This document shows, one piece after another, positions 9,750 through 18,688 of a stretch of 64,000 nt of DNA; positions within the stretch are counted from its first letter, which is position 1, and each line of letters opens with the position of its first letter. Made by a program: the position numbers and the translations under genes. The DNA comes from Afipia massiliensis (GTDB taxonomy: Bacteria; Pseudomonadota; Alphaproteobacteria; Rhizobiales; Xanthobacteraceae). The notes beneath the pieces are model-generated. The model had not been told where the DNA came from. It did not search any database and was given only the letters and a program-made list of their open reading frames with translations. The stretch is taken from NCBI RefSeq assembly GCF_001006325.2, contig NZ_LBIA02000001.1, forward strand, positions 3,225,501-3,289,500, given 5' to 3'.

Positions 9750-11219
9750 ATGAGCAAGATTAAGAGCCTTATCCTGGGTTCGGCGGCCATGTTGGCTGCT
9801 GCCTCGGGTGCACAGGCGGCTGATCTTCCCGTCAAGGCGAAAGCGGTCCAGTACGTGAAGATCTGCTCCCTGTATGGAGCTGGTTTCTACTACATTCCCG
9901 GCACCGACACCTGCATCAAGCTGGGCGGCTACGTTCAGCTCGACGTGACGGTCAACGGCACTGCGCATCATCAGCCGGCCTGGAACAACAGCGGCAACAC
10001 CGGCCTGCAGAACCGCGCGTCGGACTACTTCGTCACCCGCGCGCGTACCAGCCTGAACATCGACACCCGCACCGGGACCGAGTACGGCGTGGTCCGCACC
10101 TACTGGTCGAGCAACTTCCAGCACACCTCCGGCGACGGCCCGTCTTCCGGTGTCCTCACCATGGACTTCGGCTTCATCCAGTTCGCCGGATTCACCCTCG
10201 GTAAGGCGATCTCCGCCTTCCAGACGCCTTGGGGCGGTTCGCCTGTCGGCCTCAACACCTCCAACCTGATCGGCGGCTACGACAACGCCACCGGCATCAA
10301 CCAGATTGCCTACACCTGGCAGTTCGGCAACGGCATTTCGGCTCAGGTCGGCATCGAAGACAATCGCGTCATCAACCGCGCTCCGATCTTCAACGGCGCT
10401 ATTGCCTCGACTGCGACCAACTTCTTCACCGGTGCCTACACCAACGCGTCCGGTGGAAACGTTTCGCCTGATTTCGTCGGTAACGTCCGCATCGACCAGG
10501 CGGCCTTCACGGCCCAGCTCTCCGGCGGTCTCCACAACATCCACGCCAACTACTACGGCACCACCGAGCCAACCGGCCATCCGAGCGATGAATGGGGCTT
10601 CGCGATCGCGGGCGGCCTTCAGTTGAAGAGCCTGCCAACCGGTCCCGGCGACAAGCTTTCGCTGGAAGCCACTTACTCGGACGGCGCTCCGAAGTACGTG
10701 ATCGGCGGCACCACGGGCAACAACTTCGACGCGTTCAACAACTCTGGCACGTCGAGCCCGGCGTTCTACCAGTCGTTCGCGTCGCTTGCGTTGTTCGACG
10801 GCGTCTACACCACCAACGGCTCGATCGAGAAGACCAAGGTGTGGGGCTTCCGCGGTGGTTACGAGCATAACTGGTCGCCAAACTGGCAGACCACCGTGTT
10901 CGGCAGCTACACGCATGTCGACTACAACAGCAACGCCACCACGATCTTCTGCACCAACACGGCTGCGTTCTACGCCGCGGGCAGCACCTGCAACCCGGAC
11001 TTCAACATCTGGCAGGTCGGTTCGCGTACGGCCTGGACTCCGGTCCGCAACCTGACGTTCTCCGGCGAAGTGATGTACACGACGCTCGACCAGAGCAACA
11101 CGGGTGGCACCACTGCCGTGGCAGCGGGTGCAGCTGGTCTCTTCAAGCCAGCCGGCGCTTACGAGTTCAAGGATCAGGGCATCCTGTCCGGCAACTTCCG
11201 CGTCCGCCGCACCTGGTAA
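9750..11219 (+). CDS. Major outer-membrane porin, Porin_2 family
   Basis: The 489-residue product has a clean signal peptide (MSKIKSLILGSAAMLAAASG, cleavage after AQA about residue 24). The mature start ADLPVKAKAVQYVKICSLYG and GFYYIPGTDTCIKLGGYVQL are the Rhizobiales porin signature. Alternating amphipathic strands and a C-terminal aromatic residue (RVRRTW) fit a trimeric 16-strand beta-barrel for small solutes. Two cysteines near the N-terminus are conserved in this family. It is monocistronic: strong ribosome-binding site before and terminator 31 bases after. High expression is likely. Confidence 0.95.
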   Translation: MSKIKSLILGSAAMLAAASGAQAADLPVKAKAVQYVKICSLYGAGFYYIPGTDTCIKLGGYVQLDVTVNGTAHHQPAWNNSGNTGLQNRASDYFVTRARTSLNIDTRTGTEYGVVRTYWSSNFQHTSGDGPSSGVLTMDFGFIQFAGFTLGKAISAFQTPWGGSPVGLNTSNLIGGYDNATGINQIAYTWQFGNGISAQVGIEDNRVINRAPIFNGAIASTATNFFTGAYTNASGGNVSPDFVGNVRIDQAAFTAQLSGGLHNIHANYYGTTEPTGHPSDEWGFAIAGGLQLKSLPTGPGDKLSLEATYSDGAPKYVIGGTTGNNFDAFNNSGTSSPAFYQSFASLALFDGVYTTNGSIEKTKVWGFRGGYEHNWSPNWQTTVFGSYTHVDYNSNATTIFCTNTAAFYAAGSTCNPDFNIWQVGSRTAWTPVRNLTFSGEVMYTTLDQSNTGGTTAVAAGAAGLFKPAGAYEFKDQGILSGNFRVRRTW

Positions 11220-11249
11220 TCACCTAACGGTGCTCACCATCTGAACAAA

Positions 11250-11282
11250 GAACCCCGGCAGGCAACTGCCGGGGTTTTTCTT
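11250..11282 (+). terminator. Rho-independent terminator of the porin gene
   Basis: Stem AACCCCGGCAG / CTGCCGGGGTT with a GCAA loop, followed by TTTTTC, 31 bases after the porin stop. Confidence 0.92.
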
Positions 11283-11526
11283 CGGCCTCACCACGAAAGT
11301 AGAAAGCAGCTTTCCGAGACAATCATGCCCGGACAAGAAACGGGCGAGGGGATCGGCGATATCGAACAAACAGATCCCGCACCGCACACGCAAACGTGAG
11401 GGGAGATATGCGCGGGGATTGTTTGACTAAATAAGGTAATTAAGGCATGGTCCGCTCATAGCGTGGCGGCGCTGACCGCCGTTCCCGATTGCGGATACCG
11501 ACACAGTTTCTCAGAAAATCTCCCTA
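11283..11526 (+). ncRNA. Gene-free stretch ending in its own terminator; possible small RNA
   Basis: No convincing reading frame is seen between the porin terminator and a second strong plus-strand terminator at 11527. The nearest gene on the right is on the opposite strand, so that terminator has no visible upstream gene. A TTGACT followed by an AT-rich stretch near 11422-11445 could be a promoter, giving a transcript of roughly 110 bases. This is inference from the orphan terminator only; the exact 5' end is not known. Confidence 0.35.
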
Positions 11527-11560
11527 CCTCCGGCAATGCCCTGCCGGAGGTTTTTATTTG
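11527..11560 (+). terminator. Orphan Rho-independent terminator
   Basis: Stem CCTCCGGCA / TGCCGGAGG followed by TTTTTATTT. On the minus strand there is no T-tract, so it works for rightward transcripts, yet no plus-strand gene lies between it and the porin terminator. Confidence 0.85.
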
Positions 11561-11585
11561 GCGGCGCCTGCGCGTGAGAACGGCT

Positions 11586-12602
11586 TTACCAGCCTTCAAG
11601 CACCAGCTTGCCGGTGGAGCGTCCGCCTTCCAGCAATGTGTGCGCCTGCCTGAGGTTGGCCGCATTGATTTTGCCGAGCACCTTGTCGAGCGTGGTGCGC
11701 AGCACGCCGTTGTCGATCAGGCTGGCGACATCGTCGAGCAGCTTGTGTTGCGCGATCATGTCGTCGGTCTGGAACGATGAGCGCGTGAACATCGATTCCC
11801 AATGCAGCGATACGGCCTTGCCCTTCAGCAGCATCACGTTCGGCGGCGTTGCCGGGTCGTCGATCAGCCCGATCTTGCCCTGAGGGGCGACGATGTCGGC
11901 GAGTGCCGCGAAGTGCTGCTCGGTGTTGGTCAGCGCCGCGATCAATGCGACCGGCGGCACCTTGAGCGCTTCGATCTGATCTTTCATCGATTTGGAGTGG
12001 TCGATGACGTGATGCGCACCAAGGTCGAGACACCATTTGCGGGATTCGGGACGCGACGCCGTGGCGACCACGGTGAGGCCGGTGAGCCGCCGCGCGAGCT
12101 GGATCAGGATCGAGCCGACGCCGCCGGCGCCGCCGATGATCAGCAACGTGCGCGGATCGACGCTTTTGCCCGGTGCAACGCCGAGCCGATCGAACAGCAA
12201 CTCCCACGCGGTGATCGATGTCAGGGGCAGGGCGGCGGATTGCGCGAAGGGCAGTGTCTTCGGCTTGTGGCCGACGATCCGTTCGTCCACGAGATGAAAT
12301 TCCGAGTTGGTGCCCTGGCGCTGGATCGAGCCGGCGTACCAGACTTCATCGCCCGGCTTGAACAGCGACACGTCGGGCCCGACGGCATCGACCACGCCCG
12401 CGGCGTCGAAACCCAGAATCTTGGTGTCGCCTGCCTTGGGTTCCGCGCGCTTGCGGACCTTGTAGTCGACGGGATTGGCGGAAATCGCCTTCACCGCGAC
12501 GCGGATGTCGCGCCCGCGCGGCTCCGGCTTGTCGGTTTCGAAATCGATCAGCGCATCCGGCGCATCGATCGGCAGCGATTTCCTGTAACCCACGGCTTTC
12601 AT
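11586..12602 (-). CDS. Zinc-type alcohol dehydrogenase-like NADPH:quinone oxidoreductase
   Basis: The 338-residue protein is a medium-chain dehydrogenase/reductase. It has the GroES-like N-terminal half (AISANPVDYKVR) and a Rossmann half with the nucleotide motif IIGGAGGVGSILIQLARRL. It lacks the Zn-binding cysteines of true alcohol dehydrogenases, as expected for the quinone-oxidoreductase group, which reduces quinones or enals with NADPH. It is divergent from an HxlR regulator whose relatives control such genes, so induction by quinone or electrophile stress is plausible. Confidence 0.88.
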   Translation of the reverse strand: MKAVGYRKSLPIDAPDALIDFETDKPEPRGRDIRVAVKAISANPVDYKVRKRAEPKAGDTKILGFDAAGVVDAVGPDVSLFKPGDEVWYAGSIQRQGTNSEFHLVDERIVGHKPKTLPFAQSAALPLTSITAWELLFDRLGVAPGKSVDPRTLLIIGGAGGVGSILIQLARRLTGLTVVATASRPESRKWCLDLGAHHVIDHSKSMKDQIEALKVPPVALIAALTNTEQHFAALADIVAPQGKIGLIDDPATPPNVMLLKGKAVSLHWESMFTRSSFQTDDMIAQHKLLDDVASLIDNGVLRTTLDKVLGKINAANLRQAHTLLEGGRSTGKLVLEGW

Positions 12603-12723
12603 TGGTCTTGCTCCATCTGGGACCTGGTGGTCGGCAGACCTAGGTGTCTCGATTGCTGCATATTTGCAAGTACTGTCATTTCGGGGATATAGTCACCGTT
12701 CGGATACCAATGGAAAATCCCTT
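12603..12723. promoter_or_regulatory. Shared promoter region of the oxidoreductase and HxlR regulator
   Basis: A 121-base gap between two divergent genes with no other feature. The HxlR protein probably binds here. An AT-rich core (CTGCATATTTGCAAGTACTG) near 12656-12675 is a candidate operator and promoter. No exact operator consensus was derived. Confidence 0.5.
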
Positions 12724-13128
12724 ATGAAACGACAGGATTTCGGCTGTGCGCCGGGCTGTTCGGTGGAGGTCACGCTCGATCTCATCGACGGCAAGTGGAA
12801 GGGGGTCATCCTCTATCACCTGCAGGAGGGGCGGCTGCGCTTCGGCGAACTGCGCAAGCGGCTCCCGAACGTGACCCAACGGATGCTGACAAAGCAGCTT
12901 CGCGCCCTTGAGGAGGATGACCTGATCATCCGCAAGGTGTATGCCGAGGTTCCGCCGCGGGTGGATTATGAGCTGTCCGAGACGGGACAACGGCTGCGGC
13001 CGGTGATCGATGCGCTCAAGCAGTGGGGTGATGAGAATCGCGCCCGGATTGACGCCGCATCGGCAGGCAAGAAAGGCAACGCGCAATCAGCCGCGACGCG
13101 TCCGTCGAGGCAGCCGCAACCCGCGTAA
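12724..13128 (+). CDS. HxlR-family transcriptional regulator, QorR/YodB-like
   Basis: The 134-residue protein has the HxlR winged helix: LDLIDGKWKGVILYHLQEG, RFGELRKRLPNVTQRMLTKQ, then the wing VYAEVPPRVDYELSETGQRL. An N-terminal Cys8 (and Cys12) precedes the domain, as in the redox-sensing members QorR, YodB and HypR. The ATG at 12724 is chosen over an upstream TTG because it begins at the family start and avoids the divergent promoter. The C-terminal 25 residues are low-complexity. It probably represses the divergent quinone oxidoreductase, with release by thiol oxidation or alkylation; this is inferred from context. Confidence 0.87.
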   Translation: MKRQDFGCAPGCSVEVTLDLIDGKWKGVILYHLQEGRLRFGELRKRLPNVTQRMLTKQLRALEEDDLIIRKVYAEVPPRVDYELSETGQRLRPVIDALKQWGDENRARIDAASAGKKGNAQSAATRPSRQPQPA

Positions 13129-13191
13129 TCGAGACTTCTTTCGCCAAATTGGCGCGATTTTATCTTTGGCATCAGGTTCAGGATTGTTTTC

Positions 13192-14583
13192 ATGATCGTC
13201 GTCCGCGCGCTCATTGCGCTCTTCGTTTCCTCGCTTCTCGCCGCACCTGCCGCCGCGCAGGATCGTCTTGTTCCGCAGTCTCCGACGCAGCTTCGCTTGT
13301 CGTATGCGCCGATCGTTCAGCGCGTGCAGCCGGCGGTGGTGAACGTCTATGCCGCCAAGGCGGCGCCGCGCAATCCGATGCTGGACGATCCGATGTTTCG
13401 CCGCTTCTTCGGCGTACCGGGCAAGCAGCCGGAGCAGATGCTGCGTTCGCTCGGTTCCGGTGTGATGGTCGATGCATCAGGTCTCGTGGTCACCAACAAT
13501 CACGTCATCGAAGGCGCGGATCAGGTGAAGGTCTCGCTCTCCGACAAGCGTGAGTTCGAGGCCGAGATCGTGCTGAAGGACAGCCGCACCGATCTGGCGA
13601 TCCTGCGCCTGAAGGACGTGAAGGAGAAATTCACGACCCTCGATTTCGCGAATTCCGACGACGCGCTGGTCGGTGACGTGGTGATCGCCATCGGCAATCC
13701 GTTCGGTGTTGGACAGACCGTCACTCACGGCATCATCTCTGCGCTGGCGCGCACGCAGGTCGGCATCACCGATTATCAGTTCTTCATCCAGACCGATGCG
13801 GCGATCAATCCCGGCAACTCGGGCGGCGCGCTGGTGGATATGAACGGCAAGCTGGTCGGCGTGAATACCGCGATCTTCTCGCGCTCCGGCGGCTCGCAAG
13901 GCATCGGCTTTGCGATTCCAGCCAACATGGTGCGCGTGGTCGTCGCCTCCGCCAAGGGCGGTGGCAGCGCCGTAAAGCGCCCATGGCTCGGCGCGCGGCT
14001 GCAGGCGGTGACGCCAGAGATCGCCGAGACGCTCGGGCTGAAGCGGCCGAGCGGCGCGCTGGTGGCCAATGTCACCACGGGAAGTCCGTCGGCGAAGGCG
14101 GGCCTGAAACTCTCGGATCTGATCGTATCCATCGACGGTCAGGTGATCGACGATCCGAACGCGTTCGACTATCGCTTCGCGACGCGTCCGCTCGGCGGCA
14201 CAGCGCAAGTCGAGGTGCTGCGCGGCGGCAAGCCGCTCAAGCTTGCGATCGCGCTGGAAACCGCGCCGGACACCGGCCGCGACGAGATCGTCATCAAGGC
14301 GCGCTCGCCGTTCCAGGGGGCGAAGGTCGCCAACATCTCGCCGGCGCTGGCCGACGAATTGAAGCTCGATTCAAGCATCGAGGGCATCGTCGTGACCGAC
14401 TTGCCCGACAATGCGCTGGCGGCGAACGTCGGGTTCAAGAAAGGCGACGTGATCGTAGCCGTCAACGGTCAGAAAATTGGTCGCACCGCTGATCTGGACA
14501 AGCTCGCAACCGAAGGCTCGCGCCTCTGGCGCATCACGGTGATTCGTGGCGGCCAGCAATTGTCGGTCGTGCTGGGGGGATGA
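13192..14583 (+). CDS. Do/HtrA-type periplasmic serine protease
   Basis: A 463-residue trypsin-like protease with two PDZ domains. Residues 1-22 are a signal peptide ending AAQ. The catalytic triad is visible: H104 in TNNHVIEG, D134 in SRTDLAIL and S210 in GNSGGALVD. PDZ1 spans about 265-360 and PDZ2 about 370-460. Family members degrade or hold misfolded periplasmic proteins under stress. No sigma-E-type or CpxR-type site is obvious in the 63-base gap upstream. The gene stands alone before a repeat and rarA. Confidence 0.93.
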   Translation: MIVVRALIALFVSSLLAAPAAAQDRLVPQSPTQLRLSYAPIVQRVQPAVVNVYAAKAAPRNPMLDDPMFRRFFGVPGKQPEQMLRSLGSGVMVDASGLVVTNNHVIEGADQVKVSLSDKREFEAEIVLKDSRTDLAILRLKDVKEKFTTLDFANSDDALVGDVVIAIGNPFGVGQTVTHGIISALARTQVGITDYQFFIQTDAAINPGNSGGALVDMNGKLVGVNTAIFSRSGGSQGIGFAIPANMVRVVVASAKGGGSAVKRPWLGARLQAVTPEIAETLGLKRPSGALVANVTTGSPSAKAGLKLSDLIVSIDGQVIDDPNAFDYRFATRPLGGTAQVEVLRGGKPLKLAIALETAPDTGRDEIVIKARSPFQGAKVANISPALADELKLDSSIEGIVVTDLPDNALAANVGFKKGDVIVAVNGQKIGRTADLDKLATEGSRLWRITVIRGGQQLSVVLGG

Positions 14584-14610
14584 AGATAGTTTCCGACGCT
14601 CCTCTTTCTT

Positions 14611-14720
14611 ACCTCGCCCCGCTTGCGGGGAGAGGTCGGCGCGTAGCGCCGGGTGAGGGGCTCTTTTTTCTTTTCGAATTGCCCCTCACCCCAACCCTCT
14701 CCCCGTAAACGGGGAGAGGG
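14611..14720. repeat. Palindromic repeat, family C, copy 1
   Basis: The left arm reads ACCTCGCCCCGCTTGCGGGG followed by AGAGGTCGGCGCGTAGCGCC and GGGTGAGGGGC. The right arm is GCCCCTCACCCCAACCCTCT followed by a CCCCGTAAACGGGG hairpin. A shorter relative is at 23477. Its last bases (GGGGAGAGGG) sit 15 bases before the rarA ATG, so it forms the 5' leader of that gene and may serve as its ribosome-binding site. Confidence 0.88.
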
Positions 14721-14734
14721 AGCAAAAAGGCGTC

Positions 14735-16066
14735 ATGAACCCGAAGCGACCACAGCCCTCCGCGAATCTCTTCGCCGCAGCCGGCATGGAGCAGGACGCA
14801 CCGCGTCCGTTGCCTGACAAGCTGCGACCGCGGACGCTTGCCGATGTTGTCGGGCAGGATCACATCCTCGGCCCCGATGGCGCGCTGACGCGCATGCTGG
14901 AAACGCGTACGCTCGGCTCGCTGGTGTTCTGGGGGCCGCCCGGCACCGGCAAGACCACGGTGGCGCGGCTGCTGGCGGATGCGACCGAGCTTGAGTTCGA
15001 GCAGATTTCCGCGGTGTTCTCCGGCGTCGCCGATCTGAAGAAGGTGTTCGATGCCGCACGCGCCCGCCGGGAAATGGGCAAGGGCACGCTGCTGTTCGTG
15101 GACGAGGTGCATCGCTTCAACCGCGCGCAGCAGGATTCGTTTCTGCCGGTGATGGAAGACGGCACGGTGGTGCTGGTCGGGGCTACCACCGAGAACCCGT
15201 CGTTCGAGCTCAACGCGGCGCTTCTGTCGCGGGCGCGGGTGCTGGTGTTTCAGTCGCTCGATACGGAGGCGGTCGAGAAGCTCTACGCGCGTGCGGAAGA
15301 GGTCGAGGGCAGGAAATTGCCGCTCGACGCCGAAGCCCGCGCCGTGCTGGTGCGAATGGCCGATGGCGACGGACGCGCCGCGCTGACGCTGGCGGAAGAA
15401 GTCTGGCGTGCCGCGCGCGCTGATGAGGTCTTCAACGCCGCGCAGTTACAGGAAATCCTGCAGCGCCGTGCGCCGATCTACGACAAGTCCGCCGATGGCC
15501 ACTACAACCTGATCTCGGCGCTGCATAAATCCGTGCGCGGCTCCGATCCGGACGCGGCGCTCTACTATCTCGCGCGCATGCTGGATGCCGGTGAAGATCC
15601 GCTCTTTCTGGCGCGGCGTGTGGTGCGGATGGCGGTGGAGGACATCGGCCTTGCCGATCCGCAGGCGCTGGTGATCTGCAACGCCGCCAAGGATGCCTAT
15701 GATTTCCTCGGCAGCCCCGAGGGCGAACTCGCGATTGCGCAGGCGGTGATCTATATCGCCACCGCTCCGAAATCGAACGCTGGATACGTTGCGTACAAGG
15801 CCGCGATGCGCACGGCGAAGGAGGGCGGTTCGCTGCTGCCGCCGAAGCACATTCTCAATTCGCCGACCAAGCTGATGAAGTCCGAAGGCTATGGCGGCGG
15901 CTACGAATACGATCACGACACGCCGGAAGCGTTTTCGGGGCAGGACTACTTTCCGGAAGCGCTCGGACGCCAGACCTTCTACGATCCGCCGGACCGCGGC
16001 TTCGAGCGCGAGATTCGCAAGCGGCTCGACTACTGGGCGAAGCTGAGAAGGGAACGCAACGCTTGA
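14735..16066 (+). CDS. rarA: Replication-associated recombination protein A, AAA+ ATPase
   Basis: RarA (MgsA) is a clamp-loader-like ATPase acting at stalled replication forks. The 443-residue protein has Walker A GPPGTGKTTVARLL, Walker B LLFVDEVHRFNRAQQD, sensor region ATTENPSFELNAALLSRARV and the C-terminal tetramerisation domain with GSDPDAALYYLARMLDAGEDP. The start at ATG 14735 lies just after a palindromic repeat. The stop overlaps the next gene by four bases. Confidence 0.95.
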   Translation: MNPKRPQPSANLFAAAGMEQDAPRPLPDKLRPRTLADVVGQDHILGPDGALTRMLETRTLGSLVFWGPPGTGKTTVARLLADATELEFEQISAVFSGVADLKKVFDAARARREMGKGTLLFVDEVHRFNRAQQDSFLPVMEDGTVVLVGATTENPSFELNAALLSRARVLVFQSLDTEAVEKLYARAEEVEGRKLPLDAEARAVLVRMADGDGRAALTLAEEVWRAARADEVFNAAQLQEILQRRAPIYDKSADGHYNLISALHKSVRGSDPDAALYYLARMLDAGEDPLFLARRVVRMAVEDIGLADPQALVICNAAKDAYDFLGSPEGELAIAQAVIYIATAPKSNAGYVAYKAAMRTAKEGGSLLPPKHILNSPTKLMKSEGYGGGYEYDHDTPEAFSGQDYFPEALGRQTFYDPPDRGFEREIRKRLDYWAKLRRERNA

Positions 16067-16896
16067 CCGAGTTTAAGGTCGATCTCGACGCCTATTTTGC
16101 GCGCATCGGTTTCGATGGACCGCGCACGCCGACGCTTGACGTTTTGAAACGCATTATCTTGCTGCATCAGAAAGCGATCACGTTTGAAAACCTGAATTCG
16201 TTCGCCGGTTTGCCGGTGGTGATCGATCCCCGCACAATCGAGAACAAGATCATTCACGATGGACGCGGCGGCTACTGCCACGAACAGAACCAATATCTGC
16301 GTCTTGTGCTCAAGGCGCTGGGATTCGACGCGCGTCTGAGAATGGCGCGGGTCCGCTGGATGCAGCCGCCGGAAGCCATGCCGCAGCGTGGTCACATGAC
16401 GCTGAACGTGGCCGTCGAAGGGACATGGTATCTGAGCGATGTCGCGTTCGGGGCGATGACGCCGACAGCGCCGCTTCGGCTCGATACGCCCGAAGAGCAG
16501 GCGACGCCGCACCAGACCTACCGTGTGGTCCCAATCGGCGACTCGCTTCATCTCGAAGTGAAACTCGGCGAGCATTGGCGGCCGGTCTACAGCTTCGACA
16601 GCGTGGACTATCATCCGGTTGATTTCGAAGCGGCCAACTGGCAGGTCTCGACCTATCCCGCCTCGGAGTTTGTCAGAAATCTCGTCGTCGCGCGTCCGAC
16701 CGCCGACCGCCGCCAGATTCTCAACAACACCCAGCTGTCGATCCGTCATCCCGATGGCGCTGTCGAAAAGAAGATGTTGTCCAATGCCGGTGAGTTGCGT
16801 TCGACGCTGACAACGATGTTCGGCATCAAGCTGCCAGCAGATACAAAAATCGATCATGCCCTTGAAGGGCTGTTTCAAACCGAGGGCCGATCATGA
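16063..16896 (+). CDS. Arylamine N-acetyltransferase
   Basis: NATs move an acetyl group from acetyl-CoA to arylamines, hydrazines or N-hydroxyarylamines. The 277-residue length is typical. The triad is intact: C72 in RGGYCHEQN, H111 in GHMTLNV and D126 in LSDVAFG. The start is TTG at 16063, overlapping the rarA stop (TTGA); the next gene overlaps by four more bases, so rarA, this gene and the pseudouridine synthase are coupled. No shared function is evident. Confidence 0.93.
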   Translation: MTEFKVDLDAYFARIGFDGPRTPTLDVLKRIILLHQKAITFENLNSFAGLPVVIDPRTIENKIIHDGRGGYCHEQNQYLRLVLKALGFDARLRMARVRWMQPPEAMPQRGHMTLNVAVEGTWYLSDVAFGAMTPTAPLRLDTPEEQATPHQTYRVVPIGDSLHLEVKLGEHWRPVYSFDSVDYHPVDFEAANWQVSTYPASEFVRNLVVARPTADRRQILNNTQLSIRHPDGAVEKKMLSNAGELRSTLTTMFGIKLPADTKIDHALEGLFQTEGRS

Positions 16897-18125
16897 GCCG
16901 CCGCGTCAAAAAACCCCTCGCCAAGAAATCGGAGCGCGGCGACAAGCGTGGAGCGAAGCGCTCCACCGACAAACGGTCATCCGACAAACGCGGTTCGGGC
17001 AAGCCATCGTTCGGTGATCGCGGAACGGACAAGCGTCCTGCCGCCGGATTCTCACCGCGCCGTCCGGCTGCGCCGATGCGCGAGCCTCGTCCCGAACCCG
17101 TGAGAGAAGAGAAGCCCGCGCCGCCGCCGTTGCCAACGAAGGTGCAGACCGTCGTCGTCACCGCCGACGAGAACAACATGCGCGTGGACCGTTTTCTCGA
17201 GCATCGCTTTCCCGGCCTGTCGTTCTCCCATATCCAGCGCATCGTCCGCAAAGGCGAGCTGCGCATCAACGGCAAGCGCGCCGACAGTAAGGACCGGCTA
17301 GAGGAAGGCCAGAGCGTTCGCATTCCGCCGCTGAAGCTCGACGCGCCGAAGGTCGGCGGCGAACTGTCCGAGGCCGCGACCAAGACGCTCGACGAATTGC
17401 GCAAGATGATCCTGTTCGAGGATGCCGACGTCATGGTGCTGAACAAGCCCGCCGGTCTCGCGGTGCAGGGCGGTTCCGGCATGACCAAGCATGTCGACCT
17501 GATGCTGGAAGCGATGCGCGACGCCAAGGGCCAGAAGCCGCGTCTGGTCCATCGTCTCGACCGCGAAACCTCCGGCTGTCTCCTGATCGCCAAGACGCGG
17601 TTTGCCGCGACAGCCCTCACAGGTTCGTTCCGTCATCGCTCCGCGCGCAAGATCTACTGGGCGCTGGTGGCCGGTGTGCCGAAGCCGAAGCAGGGCCGCA
17701 TCTCGACCTACCTCGCGAAAGACGAGAGTGAGGAGGATTCGATCATGCGCGTCGCGGCGCATGGCGACGAGGGCGCGGCGCATGCCGTCACTTATTATGC
17801 CGTGGTGGAAGCCTCCGCGCAGAAGTTGTGCTGGGTATCGCTAAAGCCGGTGACCGGGCGTACCCATCAGTTGCGCGCACACATGGCGCATATCGATCAC
17901 GCCATTGTGGGCGATCCGAAATACTTCAACAAGGAAAACTGGGAACTGCCCGGCGGCATGCAGAAGCGGCTGCATCTGCTGGCGCGGCGGATTGTGATAC
18001 CGCATCCGCGCGGCGGATTTATCGACGTCACCGCGCCGCTGCCGCCGCACATGCTCCAGTCGTGGAACCTGCTCGGCCTCGAGGCAGATCGCTTCGATCC
18101 AATCGAGAACGCGCCGGAGGAATGA
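16893..18125 (+). CDS. RluA-family 23S rRNA pseudouridine synthase with a basic N-terminal extension
   Basis: The enzyme isomerises uridine in large-subunit rRNA. Residues 1-85 are a low-complexity, Lys/Arg/Ser/Pro-rich extension. An S4 RNA-binding domain follows (MRVDRFLEHRFPGLSFSHI at about 100), then the catalytic domain with RLVHRLDRETSGCLLIAKTR, in which the Asp of RLDRETSG is catalytic, and PVTGRTHQLRAHMAHI. The layout fits RluC or RluD; RluC seems more likely because of the long basic extension, but this is not settled. ATG overlaps the previous stop by four bases. Confidence 0.9.
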   Translation: MSRRVKKPLAKKSERGDKRGAKRSTDKRSSDKRGSGKPSFGDRGTDKRPAAGFSPRRPAAPMREPRPEPVREEKPAPPPLPTKVQTVVVTADENNMRVDRFLEHRFPGLSFSHIQRIVRKGELRINGKRADSKDRLEEGQSVRIPPLKLDAPKVGGELSEAATKTLDELRKMILFEDADVMVLNKPAGLAVQGGSGMTKHVDLMLEAMRDAKGQKPRLVHRLDRETSGCLLIAKTRFAATALTGSFRHRSARKIYWALVAGVPKPKQGRISTYLAKDESEEDSIMRVAAHGDEGAAHAVTYYAVVEASAQKLCWVSLKPVTGRTHQLRAHMAHIDHAIVGDPKYFNKENWELPGGMQKRLHLLARRIVIPHPRGGFIDVTAPLPPHMLQSWNLLGLEADRFDPIENAPEE

Positions 18126-18187
18126 TCACTCAAGGGTGATCCTCTTGCCGTCGCTACATTGGTGCATGATATATCGGACTTGAGCGC

Positions 18188-18272
18188 GTCATGGCCGGGC
18201 TTGTCCCAGCCATCCACGTCTTGAAGATTGGTCAAGGAAGACGTGGATGCCCGGAATAAATCCGGGCATGAC
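18188..18272. repeat. Palindromic intergenic repeat, family A, copy 2
   Basis: The arms are GTCATGGCCGGGCTTGTCCC and GGAATAAATCCGGGCATGAC, with inner CCATCCACGTCTTG / AAGACGTGGATGC. It is the same family as the copy between rplO and secY. It lies in the leader of the proline-rich protein gene. Confidence 0.88.
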
Positions 18273-18303
18273 GAACGAAAGGTCGGATACGATTGGAAAC
18301 GCG

Positions 18304-18687
18304 ATGAAGGCGAGCACAATTATCGCAGCCACGTTAGGTCTGGCGATGGCGATCATTTCGGTCGCTGACTTGTCGCACGCGCAACTCTTTCCGCCGGGTG
18401 GCGTGAACAATCAGCCGGTGATTCCGTTTCCGGTCGCGCCGCCGGCACCGCCGCCGCCAAGGATCGAAGTGCCGGTGGTGCCGCAGATGAATTCGCCGCC
18501 GCCGTTCGCGTTGCAGAATACCACACCGGGCCTTGTGACGCAGGACACGCCGCCGAAGCGGGTTCTGAAGCGCGAGCGCCGTCCGTCGTTCGGCGAACGT
18601 GTCGCGCGCTGTCTTGACGACGGCGCGGCATGGGGGCTTAACCCCAACCAACGAGCGGCGTATTCACGCCAGTGTGCTAATCAGTAG
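18304..18687 (+). CDS. Small exported proline-rich protein, function unknown
   Basis: The 127-residue protein has a signal peptide (MKASTIIAATLGLAMAIISV, cleavage near SHA-Q). A Pro/Val-rich stretch (VAPPAPPPPRIEVPVVPQ) follows, then a basic segment KRVLKRERRPSFGERVARCL and a C-terminal region with two Cys. The start is set at ATG 18304; an in-frame ATG at 18247 lies inside a palindromic repeat. I do not recognise a domain. A periplasmic or envelope role is inferred from the signal peptide. Confidence 0.7.
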   Translation: MKASTIIAATLGLAMAIISVADLSHAQLFPPGGVNNQPVIPFPVAPPAPPPPRIEVPVVPQMNSPPPFALQNTTPGLVTQDTPPKRVLKRERRPSFGERVARCLDDGAAWGLNPNQRAAYSRQCANQ

Positions 18688-18688
18688 G

